Shown piece after piece: positions 52,885 to 61,880 of a stretch of 64,000 nt of DNA (its first letter is position 1; each line of letters starts with the position of its first letter). The stretch is from Oligoflexia bacterium (GTDB taxonomy: Bacteria; Bdellovibrionota; UBA1018). Under the pieces are notes generated by a model. It made no database searches. It had not been told where the DNA came from and saw nothing but the letters and a program-made list of their open reading frames with translations. The position numbers and the translations under genes are program-made. Location: positions 1-64,000 of the forward strand of contig JAMPXJ010000015.1 of NCBI GenBank assembly GCA_023701205.1. The letters are read 5' to 3'.

Positions 52885-54180
52885 ATGGAATACAGCCGAG
52901 GCAGCCGGGTTCACCGTTTCAAAATGATCATCAGCCTGCTGGGAGCCCTGCTCCTCGGAGCGCTGATCGTCACGGCCTGCATTCCGCCTGCGGCGCCCGG
53001 CCCTTTCTATTACCCGCGCATCACTCTCGAAGGCGACGCTTCGACCTCCGCCACGATCGGCTGGAGCACGCTCGAGGAGCCCGGCCCCGACCAGCGACTT
53101 TACTTCGGCACCGAGGATCATGGGGAGGATTTCGCGCGATACCCGCACTCCAGGTCCATCGACCGCGCCAATTCCGTGATGGGGATGAACAACGCGTTCG
53201 TTCGCCTCGAGAACCTGCGCCCCGGCACGATCTATCACTTCGTGATCGCAAGCCCGAGAAATGTCAGCCGCCGCTATTTCTTCCGCACCTCTCCGGGCGA
53301 CGAAAGCGAACGCCTCTCGATCATCGCGGGCGGGGATTCCCGCACCAACCGCAAGCCCCGCCAGAACGCCAACCTCCTGGTCGGCAAGCTCCGTCCGGAC
53401 TTCGTTCTTTTCGGCGGCGACATGACCGAGGACGGCGGGGAAGCGGAATGGAAGCAATGGCTCCAGGACTGGCAGCTCACCGTTCCCGGCGACGGAAGGA
53501 TCACGCCCGTGGTCCTCGCGCGCGGCAACCATGAGCGCGATGACCAGATCCTGAGCGACCTCTTCGCGGTTCCGCCGAACGCCTATTACGCCGTCAGCGC
53601 GGGCCGGAACCTGCTGCGCGCCTACACGCTCAACTCCGAGTTCCCGATCGCCGGATCGCAGACGGAATGGCTCCGCGCGGAGCTGGCCAAGGATTCCGGG
53701 GTGACCTGGAAAGTCGCGCAGTATCACCGCCCGATGCGGCCGCTGATCCGAAAAAAGCCCGAAGGCGAGACGATGTACCGCTCCTGGGCGCCCCTGTTTC
53801 ACCAGTTCGGAATGGACGCGGTGTTCGAGTCCGACGCGCACACGGTCAAGGCGACCTGGCCGCTCCGGCCCGATACGGGCCCGGGCAGCGAAGACGGCTT
53901 CATCCGCGACGACCGCGCGGGCACGCTCTATCTGGGCGAAGGAACCTGGGGCGCGCCCTTGCGGAAGCCTGACGACCTTCGCGGCTGGGTCAGGAACAGT
54001 GACTCCTTCAATCACTTCAACTGGCTTTTCGTCTCCTCGCACGAGATGGAAATCCGCACGATCAACGTCGACAACGCCGAGGAGGTCGAAGCGCTCACCG
54101 AGGCCGGACGCTTCGGGATGCCCCGCAAGCTGCGGGTATGGGCTCCGGCCCATGGGGACGTGATCCGCCTTGCGCGCTGA
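52885..54180 (+). CDS. Purple-acid-phosphatase-like metallophosphatase lipoprotein
   Basis: A 431 aa protein: signal with lipobox VTAC (Cys32), an Fn3-like N-terminal domain (about 40-135) and a calcineurin-like phosphoesterase with AGGDSR (D151), FGGDMTED (D179), RGNHE (N215-H216), YHRPM and SDAHTV metal ligands. It is probably an outer-membrane-anchored phosphatase for periplasmic or external phosphate esters. GGGGGAAGGA lies directly before ATG 52885. Confidence 0.88.
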   Translation: MEYSRGSRVHRFKMIISLLGALLLGALIVTACIPPAAPGPFYYPRITLEGDASTSATIGWSTLEEPGPDQRLYFGTEDHGEDFARYPHSRSIDRANSVMGMNNAFVRLENLRPGTIYHFVIASPRNVSRRYFFRTSPGDESERLSIIAGGDSRTNRKPRQNANLLVGKLRPDFVLFGGDMTEDGGEAEWKQWLQDWQLTVPGDGRITPVVLARGNHERDDQILSDLFAVPPNAYYAVSAGRNLLRAYTLNSEFPIAGSQTEWLRAELAKDSGVTWKVAQYHRPMRPLIRKKPEGETMYRSWAPLFHQFGMDAVFESDAHTVKATWPLRPDTGPGSEDGFIRDDRAGTLYLGEGTWGAPLRKPDDLRGWVRNSDSFNHFNWLFVSSHEMEIRTINVDNAEEVEALTEAGRFGMPRKLRVWAPAHGDVIRLAR

Positions 54181-55048
54181 GGCATCGGCCCCGCGTCTTT
54201 TCCTTGCCTTGGCCTGTGCGCTCTCGCTCGGGGGCTGGGCCGCGCAGCATTTTTTCTGGGAACTTCCGTATCGAGCGTTCTTCTGGAGCCAGGGACTGCT
54301 CGGTCCCGTGCCGGAACTGTTGGGGTTTTCCTGGGAAGACTATGCAAGCAGCGGCGGGCTCGCCTTTTTTCTCGAAGCGCTTTCGGCTACTGCCGGCGCC
54401 ATGCTCCTCACCGCCTCGGCGGCGACGCTAGCCGGGCTCTTGGCGCCTGGCACGTGGCTCGCCCGCAGGGCGCCGCAACTGCTCGCCGCCGCATCGATTC
54501 TCCTCGCCTTTCTCGCGCTGCTCTTTTTCAAGGAATCCGGCTTCCGCGCCGGCCCGCTCCTGGAGCTCAGCTCCCAGGTCGCCACCCCCGCGCTGCTCGC
54601 GCGCTGGCGGGCGCGGTCCGAGGGAACGCGCCTGGCGATCCAGGCGGCGGTCGCGCTCACCTTCTTCGGCCACGGGCTTTTCGCGGTCGGCTTTTATCCG
54701 GTGCCCGGAAATTTCGTGGATCTCACCCTTCAGCTCGTTGGCGGCACCGAAAGCCATGCACGATCCCTGCTTCGCGTGGTCGGGACGCTGGATCTGCTCA
54801 TGGCCCCCGCGCTTTTCATCCCTGGCCTGGGCAAGGCGGCCCTGACCTATGGAGTGCTTTGGGGTTTCCTGACGACGGTCGCCCGGCCCGCGGCGGCTCT
54901 CGCGATCGGAGCGGACGCTTCAGCCCTGGCGTATTCGATTTCGGAGATGTTGTGCCGGACGCCCCATTTTCTGCTGCCGGCGGCCTTAGCGTTCGGTTTC
55001 CGCTGGGAATTTCCCCCCACCCTTGCCCCCTCGGCACGAAAAGGGTAA
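54170..55048 (+). CDS. Polytopic membrane protein of unknown function
   Basis: A 292 aa protein with about seven hydrophobic segments, starting at a TTG that overlaps the phosphatase stop. Patterns such as TFFGHGLFAVGFYPVPGNFVDL and LRVVGTLDLLMAPALFIPG recall small quinone-oxidoreductase-like or DoxX-like membrane proteins, but no family can be named. Confidence 0.65.
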   Translation: MRAEASAPRLFLALACALSLGGWAAQHFFWELPYRAFFWSQGLLGPVPELLGFSWEDYASSGGLAFFLEALSATAGAMLLTASAATLAGLLAPGTWLARRAPQLLAAASILLAFLALLFFKESGFRAGPLLELSSQVATPALLARWRARSEGTRLAIQAAVALTFFGHGLFAVGFYPVPGNFVDLTLQLVGGTESHARSLLRVVGTLDLLMAPALFIPGLGKAALTYGVLWGFLTTVARPAAALAIGADASALAYSISEMLCRTPHFLLPAALAFGFRWEFPPTLAPSARKG

Positions 55049-55060
55049 ATAGGGATTCGC

Positions 55061-55387
55061 ATGAACGACCGCGAAACGCGCTCCACACGTACCGTAAACG
55101 AGGCGATCACCCCGGATCTGGTACTGGACTCCGAGGGCAAGCCACTGCTCGAGCCCGGGCGGGATTCCCGACCGCACACACCCAGGCGCTTGAACCTGGG
55201 CCCCCTGCTCGGAACGGCGCTCCTGGCAGTGCTCCTGGTCGCGGGATTCACCTTCTTCGGCGTCTTCCTCGCGCTTCTCATGGCTTTCTGGATTCTCAAG
55301 GGGATCTGGAACCTGCTCGGACTGCCCTCGGCGCGCACGGCGCGTCGGCGCTCCTCCTATCCCGTCTATTTCAAGATAATGAAATGA
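55061..55387 (+). CDS. Small single-pass or hairpin membrane protein
   Basis: A 108 aa protein with a polar N-terminus of about 45 residues and one long hydrophobic region (LLGTALLAVLLVAGFTFFGVF, LALLMAFWILKGIWNLLG) that may form a hairpin, then a short basic tail. Its 3' end overlaps the convergent GreA/B-like gene by 17 bases. Function unknown. Confidence 0.6.
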   Translation: MNDRETRSTRTVNEAITPDLVLDSEGKPLLEPGRDSRPHTPRRLNLGPLLGTALLAVLLVAGFTFFGVFLALLMAFWILKGIWNLLGLPSARTARRRSSYPVYFKIMK

Positions 55388-55775
55388 TCCGATACTCGCG
55401 GGTGCCGCCGCCGGTTCGGACGTTCACGCGCTCGCCGGTCTGATGACCGAGGACCGCCTCGCCGAGCGGGGAGTTTGGGGTGATCGCCTGCACGGGCTTT
55501 CCGTCGATGTTCGCCACGAAGCCGCCGCCCTGGGGCACGATCAGGTAGTGCGCGCACTTCCCGTTGAACTCGAGCTCCACCAGGGCCGAAGGGCAGGCGA
55601 CTTCCCCTTGCCCGCTGAAATCCCGGATCGGAAGCAGCCGCAGCATCAGCAGCTGGCGATGGATTTCCGCGGCCCGCCTGCCCGCGCTCGCGTCGGTGTC
55701 CGCGCGGGGCGCGAGCTCGGCGAGCTCCTCGGCGAGATATTGCTGCATCATTTCGATCACCCGACGCTTGAACAT
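55371..55775 (-). CDS. GreA/GreB C-terminal domain protein
   Basis: A 134 aa protein whose C-terminal half ([21 protein letters not shown], then REYRIISL) matches the FKBP-like domain of GreA/GreB that docks on RNA polymerase. The N-terminal 45 residues are helical but far shorter than the Gre coiled coil and lack its acidic tip, so transcript-cleavage activity is not expected. It may be an Rnk-like polymerase-binding regulator. Confidence 0.8.
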   Translation of the reverse strand: MFKRRVIEMMQQYLAEELAELAPRADTDASAGRRAAEIHRQLLMLRLLPIRDFSGQGEVACPSALVELEFNGKCAHYLIVPQGGGFVANIDGKPVQAITPNSPLGEAVLGHQTGERVNVRTGGGTREYRIISLS

Positions 55776-55876
55776 GCCCTGATCATACCCGAGATGGCGG
55801 TGAATCAGCCAGTCTCGGGCGAAAATCGCGCATTAAGTCCTTGTCGGCCGGAGCGGAGTCTTTTAATGGTGGTGTC

Positions 55877-56431
55877 ATGCGAGTGCTTTCCACCTTGAAA
55901 CGGTACCGGCGTTACGATCCCGCGGCGAAGGGCTACCTCGAAGTGCTCCTCCTTTATCCGGGAATCAAGGCGCTTTGCTTTCACCGCGTGGCGCACTTCC
56001 TCTCGCGGCTGGGGGTTCCATTCTTTCCGCGGGCCGTCTCCGAGCTGAGCCGTTTCCTCACGGGCATCGACATCCATCCCGGCGCCCGGATCGGCCGCGG
56101 CCTCATCATCGACCACGGCATGGGCACTGTCGTGGGCGAGACCGCGGTCATCGGCAACGACGTCATCATCTATCAGGGCGTGACCCTGGGTGGAGTCGAT
56201 CTGCGCCATCAGAAACGGCACCCCACGATCGAGGATCACGTCGTCATCGGGGCAGGCGCGAAAGTGCTCGGCAACATCGTGATCGGTGAAGGCTCGCGGA
56301 TCGGCGCGAACTCGGTAGTGGTGGATCCCGTTCCGCCCAATACCACCGTCGTGGGCATCCCCGCACGTCCGGTCACCAAAGGCATCGCCCCGGGCGAAGA
56401 GCTCAGCCATCAAAAGATCAAGGAGACCTGA
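55877..56431 (+). CDS. cysE: Serine O-acetyltransferase
   Basis: A 184 aa enzyme making O-acetylserine for cysteine synthesis. It has the left-handed beta-helix hexapeptide repeats ([40 protein letters not shown]) with the catalytic His and a C-terminal [15 protein letters not shown] cap. It is short, of the reduced CysE type lacking much of the N-terminal helical domain. ATG 55877 fits that form best. Confidence 0.92.
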   Translation: MRVLSTLKRYRRYDPAAKGYLEVLLLYPGIKALCFHRVAHFLSRLGVPFFPRAVSELSRFLTGIDIHPGARIGRGLIIDHGMGTVVGETAVIGNDVIIYQGVTLGGVDLRHQKRHPTIEDHVVIGAGAKVLGNIVIGEGSRIGANSVVVDPVPPNTTVVGIPARPVTKGIAPGEELSHQKIKET

Positions 56432-56441
56432 GCTCCCAGGT

Positions 56442-57773
56442 TCAGCCCTTGTTCCTGCCGGAAGCTCCGAGCGCGTTTTCGAAATAAGCCCTCTCCTGCG
56501 GAAAGTCGCGCACGGCATCCTGGAACAGCCCCTCCAGGAGGGCATCGCTCAACGCGATCTGCTTGGATTTTTCCAGCAACAACGCATAGACTTCCTTGTC
56601 CTTGATCCCGTTGCGGACGAGCTCGCGCGCCCGTTCCACTACCTTCGCGGGGGAAGAGTTCTGCGCCAGCCGGCGCAACTCGGCAATGCGCACCTCGGGG
56701 CAGTTCTTCAATTCGGGCGGGAGCTTGGCGGCGTAGCTGTTGACCTCTCCTTCCAGTCCCGCCGAAACCAAGGCCATGAGAATCCGTTTCTGCACCTTCG
56801 GATTCCCTTGTGCCACCACATCCGCCTTGCGGAAAGCGTCAGTCGCGCCCGGAAGATCGCGCCGCTGAAGGAAATACAGGCCACAGACGACCAAACCCGC
56901 GGCGAGATAGATCGAGGCGCCTTTGTCAGCACGAGCCAAGGCGTCGGAGTATCCGAAGAAACCCAGGACGTCCTCGAACTTGTGATTGAGCACGGATAGC
57001 CGGATCATGTCCGGAACCCTTTTCATCGGGACGACATGGTGCTCAACGATTTTCCGCCCGACCTCGTAGGCCCGCTCGATCTCGTTTTTCCTGAGAAGGC
57101 AATCGAGAAGGCCCCCCAAGCAGCGGAAATGGACTGGATTGGAAGCAAGACCCTCCAGATAGGCTTCTTCGGCCTGATCCATTTCACCTTGTGCCTCGAA
57201 CGCCGCGCCCAAATAGCTGCAGGCGAGCGCGGGCCTGGGATCCAGGCGCATCGCCTCGCGGAAAGCCTCTATCGCCTCCTGATACTGCCCCCTTTCCAGC
57301 AACGCCTTGCCTGCCTGGACGGCGTCGGCATACGGGGTCGGGTTGATCTTTTCGGTAAGGACGCGATGGAACTGATGCGACAGCACATCGAAGGTGTAGG
57401 GCTTCACGAGCACGGAATCCACGTTTTCGACAGCCGCTCCGGTGACCATCGCGTTCGATTCCCTCGCGGTCATGAGAAAAAAGACCCGGAGCCGCTCGGA
57501 CTCCAGGGAACGCGCGTGCGTTTCAACGAGTCCGAGCGCGGCGCCATCCTCCCCGATCGAGTCGTCGGCGAACACGATATGAGGCCGTTTTTCCTGGAGG
57601 AGGCGCACGGCGTCGGCTGCCGTATCCGCAACCTCGATCAGATTGGCCTTGACCCGGAAATGGCTCAGCAGCTTGCGAATGCTCCTGCGCCCCGAGCTTG
57701 CATCCGCGATCAGGAAGCGCAGGTCTTGCAGCGACTTCGAAAACTCGATCTCTTCCTTAGACAAGTCATCCAT
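56442..57773 (-). CDS. Receiver domain-TPR protein, paralogue B
   Basis: A 443 aa cytoplasmic protein with an N-terminal receiver domain (about 18-140; FLIADASS with D24, D70/D71 in VFADDS, T in LMTARES, K in VLVKPYT) and a TPR array (YLGAAFEAQGEMDQAEEAYLEGLA). It is a full-length paralogue of 36696-38081, similar throughout. It follows a PilZ-like gene by 15 bases, mirroring the other copy, and ends the long minus-strand run beginning at ftsX. Confidence 0.82.
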   Translation of the reverse strand: MDDLSKEEIEFSKSLQDLRFLIADASSGRRSIRKLLSHFRVKANLIEVADTAADAVRLLQEKRPHIVFADDSIGEDGAALGLVETHARSLESERLRVFFLMTARESNAMVTGAAVENVDSVLVKPYTFDVLSHQFHRVLTEKINPTPYADAVQAGKALLERGQYQEAIEAFREAMRLDPRPALACSYLGAAFEAQGEMDQAEEAYLEGLASNPVHFRCLGGLLDCLLRKNEIERAYEVGRKIVEHHVVPMKRVPDMIRLSVLNHKFEDVLGFFGYSDALARADKGASIYLAAGLVVCGLYFLQRRDLPGATDAFRKADVVAQGNPKVQKRILMALVSAGLEGEVNSYAAKLPPELKNCPEVRIAELRRLAQNSSPAKVVERARELVRNGIKDKEVYALLLEKSKQIALSDALLEGLFQDAVRDFPQERAYFENALGASGRNKG

Positions 57774-57788
57774 GATGTTTCCGGAATT

Positions 57789-58247
57789 TCATTCGACAAT
57801 GGCCTTGACCAGCGCGTTCACGCGCTCCTGACGACCCGAGAACTGCCTCAGGAATTCTCTCCAGAGAAGCTCGTTGTACTGGTAAAAACGCACCTCCACC
57901 GAGCGAGTGTTCTCGTCAAGGTCTTCCGCCTGCACGACCTTGGCGGTCATCTGGATCTCCTCCTCGATCTCCTCTTCTCCGTCCTCCAGCGGGCTTCGGA
58001 CCCTTTTCCGCAGCGTAAGCACCAGCTGATGTCCGTTCGAGCAAGCGTTGCGCGGAAGCCGCAGGGTCAATCCCTGCTGCGCCACTTCCGTCAGCTCGAC
58101 CTCGGGGGAATCAGGCACTCGGGTTCCGGTGGTATTGTTCTGGATCGAGATCCAGTAGCTGGTCTCCACGAAGTCCTCGACCTTGATCCAGCTGCACGCC
58201 ACCGAGCCACGGCGTCGGACCTTTCGCTCGGCCCTGCGTCTTTTCAC
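57789..58247 (-). CDS. PilZ-like domain protein, paralogue B
   Basis: A 152 aa protein with a basic N-terminus (MKRRRAERKVRRRG) and the same blocks as paralogue A: ISIQNNTTGTRVPD, ELTEVAQQGLTLRLPRNACSNGHQL, VEVRFYQYNELLWREFLRQF. Cyclic di-GMP residues are again lacking in the domain core, although the basic N-terminus could take their place. It overlaps the M23 peptidase gene by four bases. Confidence 0.65.
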   Translation of the reverse strand: MKRRRAERKVRRRGSVACSWIKVEDFVETSYWISIQNNTTGTRVPDSPEVELTEVAQQGLTLRLPRNACSNGHQLVLTLRKRVRSPLEDGEEEIEEEIQMTAKVVQAEDLDENTRSVEVRFYQYNELLWREFLRQFSGRQERVNALVKAIVE

Positions 58248-59110
58248 CGCATCACCTTCGTGAGCTGCAGCGGATCGACCTTGGCTTTGTGAACCACCGC
58301 CATCCAGTGGAGATGCGGTCCGCTCACGCGCCCGGTGGCGCCCGAAAGCCCGAGCCGCGCGCCCGGTGTCACGCGCTGACCCTGCTTGGCCGTGATGCGA
58401 CTCAGGTGCGCGTAAACCGTCATCACCCCATAGCCATGATCCAGGATCACGGTCTTGCCCGTGAAAAACAGATCGCCGGTCAAAGCCACGACGCCCGCCG
58501 CCGGCGCCAGGACGGGAGTCCCCACCTTCGCGCGGAGATCCAGCCCCGCATGGAAACTCTGCATCTCGCCGTTGAAGACGCGCTTGGTACCGTAGATGCT
58601 CGTGATTTCGCTCTGGATCGGCAAGGCGAAAGGCCCCTGCCAGAGCTTCTCGGCGGTGATGGCCTCGTACACCTTGCGCACGCGCGCCTGTTCGCGCCGG
58701 ATCCGGACCAGGTCTTTCTTCCGTGGATTGATCTTGCGGGGATCGACCTTGAGGCGCTCCGAAGGATAGTTGCCGTCCTTCACCCGCAGCGGAAGCCGCA
58801 GCTCCTCTTCGCCCAGCCTGAGCGTCACGGCGAAATCGCCCGCCTTCTGCCCGAACGGGACTCCGAGGATCCCCTCGTAGACGCCCGGGCCGCGACTCGG
58901 TACCGCATACAGCGGAAATTCGACCTCGCCGAAACGCCCCTTGGGCGCGGCCGTCGCGCCGGCGACCCTTGCGGTCACGATGACGATCGAGCCATCAACG
59001 GCCTCGGGGCTCGAAAGCTCGCCTTCGAGCGAGCCCGCGTAGGCGGGCACGGCCGCCAGAAAAAAGAGGATCAGCGCCTCAAACCGTCTCGACCGCTGCC
59101 TGACCATCAT
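58244..59110 (-). CDS. M23 family metallopeptidase
   Basis: A 288 aa exported zinc peptidase with signal peptide (ending PAYA), an N-terminal beta domain and a LytM domain with all ligands: H187 and D191 in HAGLDLRA, H235 in YAHL, H268 in PHLHW. It should cut peptide cross-links in peptidoglycan. It overlaps xseA by 32 bases and the PilZ-like gene by four. In contrast to the EnvC-like protein upstream, this copy looks catalytically intact. Confidence 0.93.
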   Translation of the reverse strand: MMVRQRSRRFEALILFFLAAVPAYAGSLEGELSSPEAVDGSIVIVTARVAGATAAPKGRFGEVEFPLYAVPSRGPGVYEGILGVPFGQKAGDFAVTLRLGEEELRLPLRVKDGNYPSERLKVDPRKINPRKKDLVRIRREQARVRKVYEAITAEKLWQGPFALPIQSEITSIYGTKRVFNGEMQSFHAGLDLRAKVGTPVLAPAAGVVALTGDLFFTGKTVILDHGYGVMTVYAHLSRITAKQGQRVTPGARLGLSGATGRVSGPHLHWMAVVHKAKVDPLQLTKVMR

Positions 59111-60338
59111 GGAACCTGACCTCCAGGCGACGACCGGGCTTCAGCTCCGCCGCGCTTCTGATGACTTTTCCGCCCGCGCCGGGATCGCGTACGATCGAAT
59201 AGCCCCTCTCCAGCACCCGCAGGGGCGAAAGCGCGTCGAGGGTCCCGCACGCGCGCTCGAGCGACGCGCGCCGGCGCTCCAGCTGCGCGCGAAGTGCGCG
59301 CTCCAATCGCTGGGCGAGCTCGTCGCAGCGCTGCGCCTGCTCGCGCAGCCGGTCCCGGGGGCTCACCACGCGGGCCGCGATGTATTCGAGGATCCGCTTG
59401 CGATTCGCGAGCTCGCGCTGGATCGCGCCTCGCAAACGGCTCTCGTTCTCCCTGAGCCCCGCGGCCGCCTCGACCCATTTGCCCGAAACGATCTCGGCCG
59501 CGGCCGAAGGTGTGGGCGCGCGCAAATCCGACACGAAATCCGCGATCGTGAAATCGATCTCGTGCCCCACGGCGCTTACGACCGGTAGCCGCGAGGCGGC
59601 GATCGCGCGCGCGAGCGCCTCGTCGTTGAAGGCCCACAGATCCTCGATGCTCCCTCCGCCGCGGGCCAGCACGACGAGGTCGCCCAGGCCCAGGCGGTTG
59701 GCCTGCTCCAGCGCGCGCACCAGCTGCGCGGGGGCTTCCGGCCCCTGCACGAGCGCCGGCACGACCGTCACCCGCAGCTGCGGAGCCCGCCGGCGAAGGA
59801 TGTTGAGCATATCCTGGATCGCCGCGCCTCCGGGAGAAGTCACCACCGCGATCCGCTCCGGAAACGCGGGCAAGCTCCGCTTGCGCGCCGGCGCGAAAAG
59901 GCCTTCGGCCGCCAGCCGAGCCTTGAGCTGCTCGAAGGCGAGCTGCAGCGCCCCCGCGCCCAAGGGCTCGATCTGCTCGACCGCGATCTGGTAGGTTCCG
60001 CGCGGCGGATAAACCGCGATCCGACCGCGGCAGATGACCTGAAGGCCGTCCTGCAGGTCGAAGCCCCGCCGCGTGCGGCCCCAGCCGAAGATCGCCGCCG
60101 AGATCGCGGCCCCCTCGTCTTTCAGCGAGAAGTAGACGTGACCCGAGGCCGCCGGCCGGAGATTGCTGATCTCCCCCTGCAGCCAGACTTGGGTGAAGGA
60201 GGGCTCCAGCACGCCGCGGATCCGCGCGGTGAGCTCGCTGATGGTCCACGCGCGGCCGCCCGAAGCGGGCCGCTCCTCAGGGCGCCGAGCCGCAGCCTGC
60301 GCGAAAAGGGGAAGCTCCCCGGACTTCCGCTTCCCCAT
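59079..60338 (-). CDS. xseA: Exodeoxyribonuclease VII large subunit
   Basis: A 419 aa nuclease subunit: OB-fold (VWLQGEISNLRPAASGHVYFSLKDE), catalytic domain (ERIAVVTSPGGAAIQDMLNILRRR, DLVVLARGGGSIEDLWAFNDE, SAVGHEIDFTIADFVSDLRAPTPSAAAE) and a coiled coil, then the C-terminal LERGYSIVRD motif. It is six bases from ctpA. The small subunit xseB is not seen in the window. Confidence 0.97.
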   Translation of the reverse strand: MGKRKSGELPLFAQAAARRPEERPASGGRAWTISELTARIRGVLEPSFTQVWLQGEISNLRPAASGHVYFSLKDEGAAISAAIFGWGRTRRGFDLQDGLQVICRGRIAVYPPRGTYQIAVEQIEPLGAGALQLAFEQLKARLAAEGLFAPARKRSLPAFPERIAVVTSPGGAAIQDMLNILRRRAPQLRVTVVPALVQGPEAPAQLVRALEQANRLGLGDLVVLARGGGSIEDLWAFNDEALARAIAASRLPVVSAVGHEIDFTIADFVSDLRAPTPSAAAEIVSGKWVEAAAGLRENESRLRGAIQRELANRKRILEYIAARVVSPRDRLREQAQRCDELAQRLERALRAQLERRRASLERACGTLDALSPLRVLERGYSIVRDPGAGGKVIRSAAELKPGRRLEVRFHDGQAAVETV

Positions 60339-60344
60339 CCGGCA

Positions 60345-61865
60345 TCACTCTTTCTTCGCGGTTGCCGTGCCGCCCGGAACCGTGACGGCCAGCTTGCGGA
60401 AGATGTCGTAGGACTTGATATAGTTGAGGGCCTCGCGCACCTGGAAATCCTCCTTCGGATTCATCTTGGTGGGAGTCAGATCGTCCTCGTCCTTTTCCTT
60501 GTCCTTGTCCTTGTCCTTGACCGCGAGCTTCTCGGCGGCCTTGCCCTTCTTGCCGGACTTGGAGAGCGAGTCGAGCTCTTCCTTGCGGTACTCGTCTTTG
60601 GACGACTTGGAGTCGCCCTCATCCGTATTGACCATATGGCCCTTCAGGTCCTTCTCGCGGAAGTAATCCTGCTTGCGGCGGGCCTCGGCCAGGAGCTTCG
60701 GATCGAAATCATCCAGGATGATATCGGGCTGTACGCCTTTTTCCTGGATACTGCGGCCGCTCGGGGTGTAGTAGCGCGCGATCGTGAGCTTGAGGCCCAT
60801 CTCGGGACCGAGCTCGATGACCTGCTGCACGGAGCCTTTGCCGAAGGTCGGCTGCCCCATGATGATGGCGCGATGGTGGTCCTGAAGGGCGCCGGCGACG
60901 ATCTCCGCCGCCGAGGCCGTGGCCGAGTTCACCAGGATCGCGACCGGGAAGTCCTTGCGCGCGTCGCCCTTGCGCGCGTACTTCACCTCTTTCTGATCCT
61001 TGTTGCGCGGGATCGTCGAGACCACGACGCCGCTATCGATGAAGAGGGACGAGACCTCGACCGCCTGATCGAGCAGGCCGCCCGGGTTGTAACGAAGATC
61101 GAAGACCAGCCCGCGGAGCTTCTTGCCGCTTTCGAGCTTCTGGATCGCCTTCTTCACGTCGGCCGCGGCGTTCTCGTTGAACTGCGCGAGGCGGACGTAG
61201 CCGTACTCGGGCTCGAGCTCCTCGTGCTTCACGGCCTGGATCTTGATGATGTCGCGGGTGATGATGATGTCGCGCACGTTTTCCCAGCCGTCGCGGTACA
61301 CCGACAACGTCACGTCGGTGCCCTTCTTGCCCCGCATGCGGTTGACAGCCTCGACCAGGTTCATTCCCTTGGTGCTCTCGCTGTTGATCTTGACGATGCG
61401 GTCATTGGACTTCAGGCCCGCTTTCCAGGCCGGGGTGTCCTCGATCGGCGAGATGACCGTGAGGATGTTGTCCTTCATCCCGATCTCGATCCCGAGGCCG
61501 CCGAACTTGCCGCTGGTGTCGACCTTCATCTCCTTGAAGACGTCCGGAGGCAGGAAGTTGGAATGCGGGTCCAGCGTCTCCATCATGCCCTTGATCGCGC
61601 CATAGACGAGATCCTTGTTCTTGACGGGCTCGACGTAGTTCGCCTCGACGAAATGCAGGACCTTCTGGAAGAGCTCGAGATTCTCGTAACGGTCGTTCTG
61701 GCCGGTGACGACGGACGTGGCCGAGGCCGGCGGGGCGGCCTGCGCGGTGATCATGAACACCTGGCGCGTGATGTTCTGGCCCACGCCGATGCCGAGCCAC
61801 GAAACCGAAAGCACGACGCCGATGAGAGCCACGTTCTGCGAGATCTTCTTCAAGGTTTGAATCAT
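60345..61865 (-). CDS. ctpA: C-terminal processing peptidase, S41 family
   Basis: A 506 aa periplasmic protease with an N-terminal hydrophobic anchor, a PDZ domain (about 120-205, GLGIEIGMKDNILTVISPIEDTPAWKAGL) and the S41 domain with S318 in NSATASAAEI and K343 in FGKGS forming the Ser-Lys dyad (25 residues apart, as in characterised CtpB/Prc). A charged Lys/Asp/Glu run (about 455-470) precedes a C-terminal tail. It lies downstream of the EnvC-like gene, the usual ftsEX-envC-ctpA order. Confidence 0.96.
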   Translation of the reverse strand: MIQTLKKISQNVALIGVVLSVSWLGIGVGQNITRQVFMITAQAAPPASATSVVTGQNDRYENLELFQKVLHFVEANYVEPVKNKDLVYGAIKGMMETLDPHSNFLPPDVFKEMKVDTSGKFGGLGIEIGMKDNILTVISPIEDTPAWKAGLKSNDRIVKINSESTKGMNLVEAVNRMRGKKGTDVTLSVYRDGWENVRDIIITRDIIKIQAVKHEELEPEYGYVRLAQFNENAAADVKKAIQKLESGKKLRGLVFDLRYNPGGLLDQAVEVSSLFIDSGVVVSTIPRNKDQKEVKYARKGDARKDFPVAILVNSATASAAEIVAGALQDHHRAIIMGQPTFGKGSVQQVIELGPEMGLKLTIARYYTPSGRSIQEKGVQPDIILDDFDPKLLAEARRKQDYFREKDLKGHMVNTDEGDSKSSKDEYRKEELDSLSKSGKKGKAAEKLAVKDKDKDKEKDEDDLTPTKMNPKEDFQVREALNYIKSYDIFRKLAVTVPGGTATAKKE

Positions 61866-61880
61866 AGAGTTCAGGCTAAA

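Noticed and set aside
60480-60530. Frameshift suspected in ctpA from its Lys/Asp/Glu run
   Set aside because: The frame continues into a plausible tail and stop; such charged runs are ordinary low-complexity linkers.
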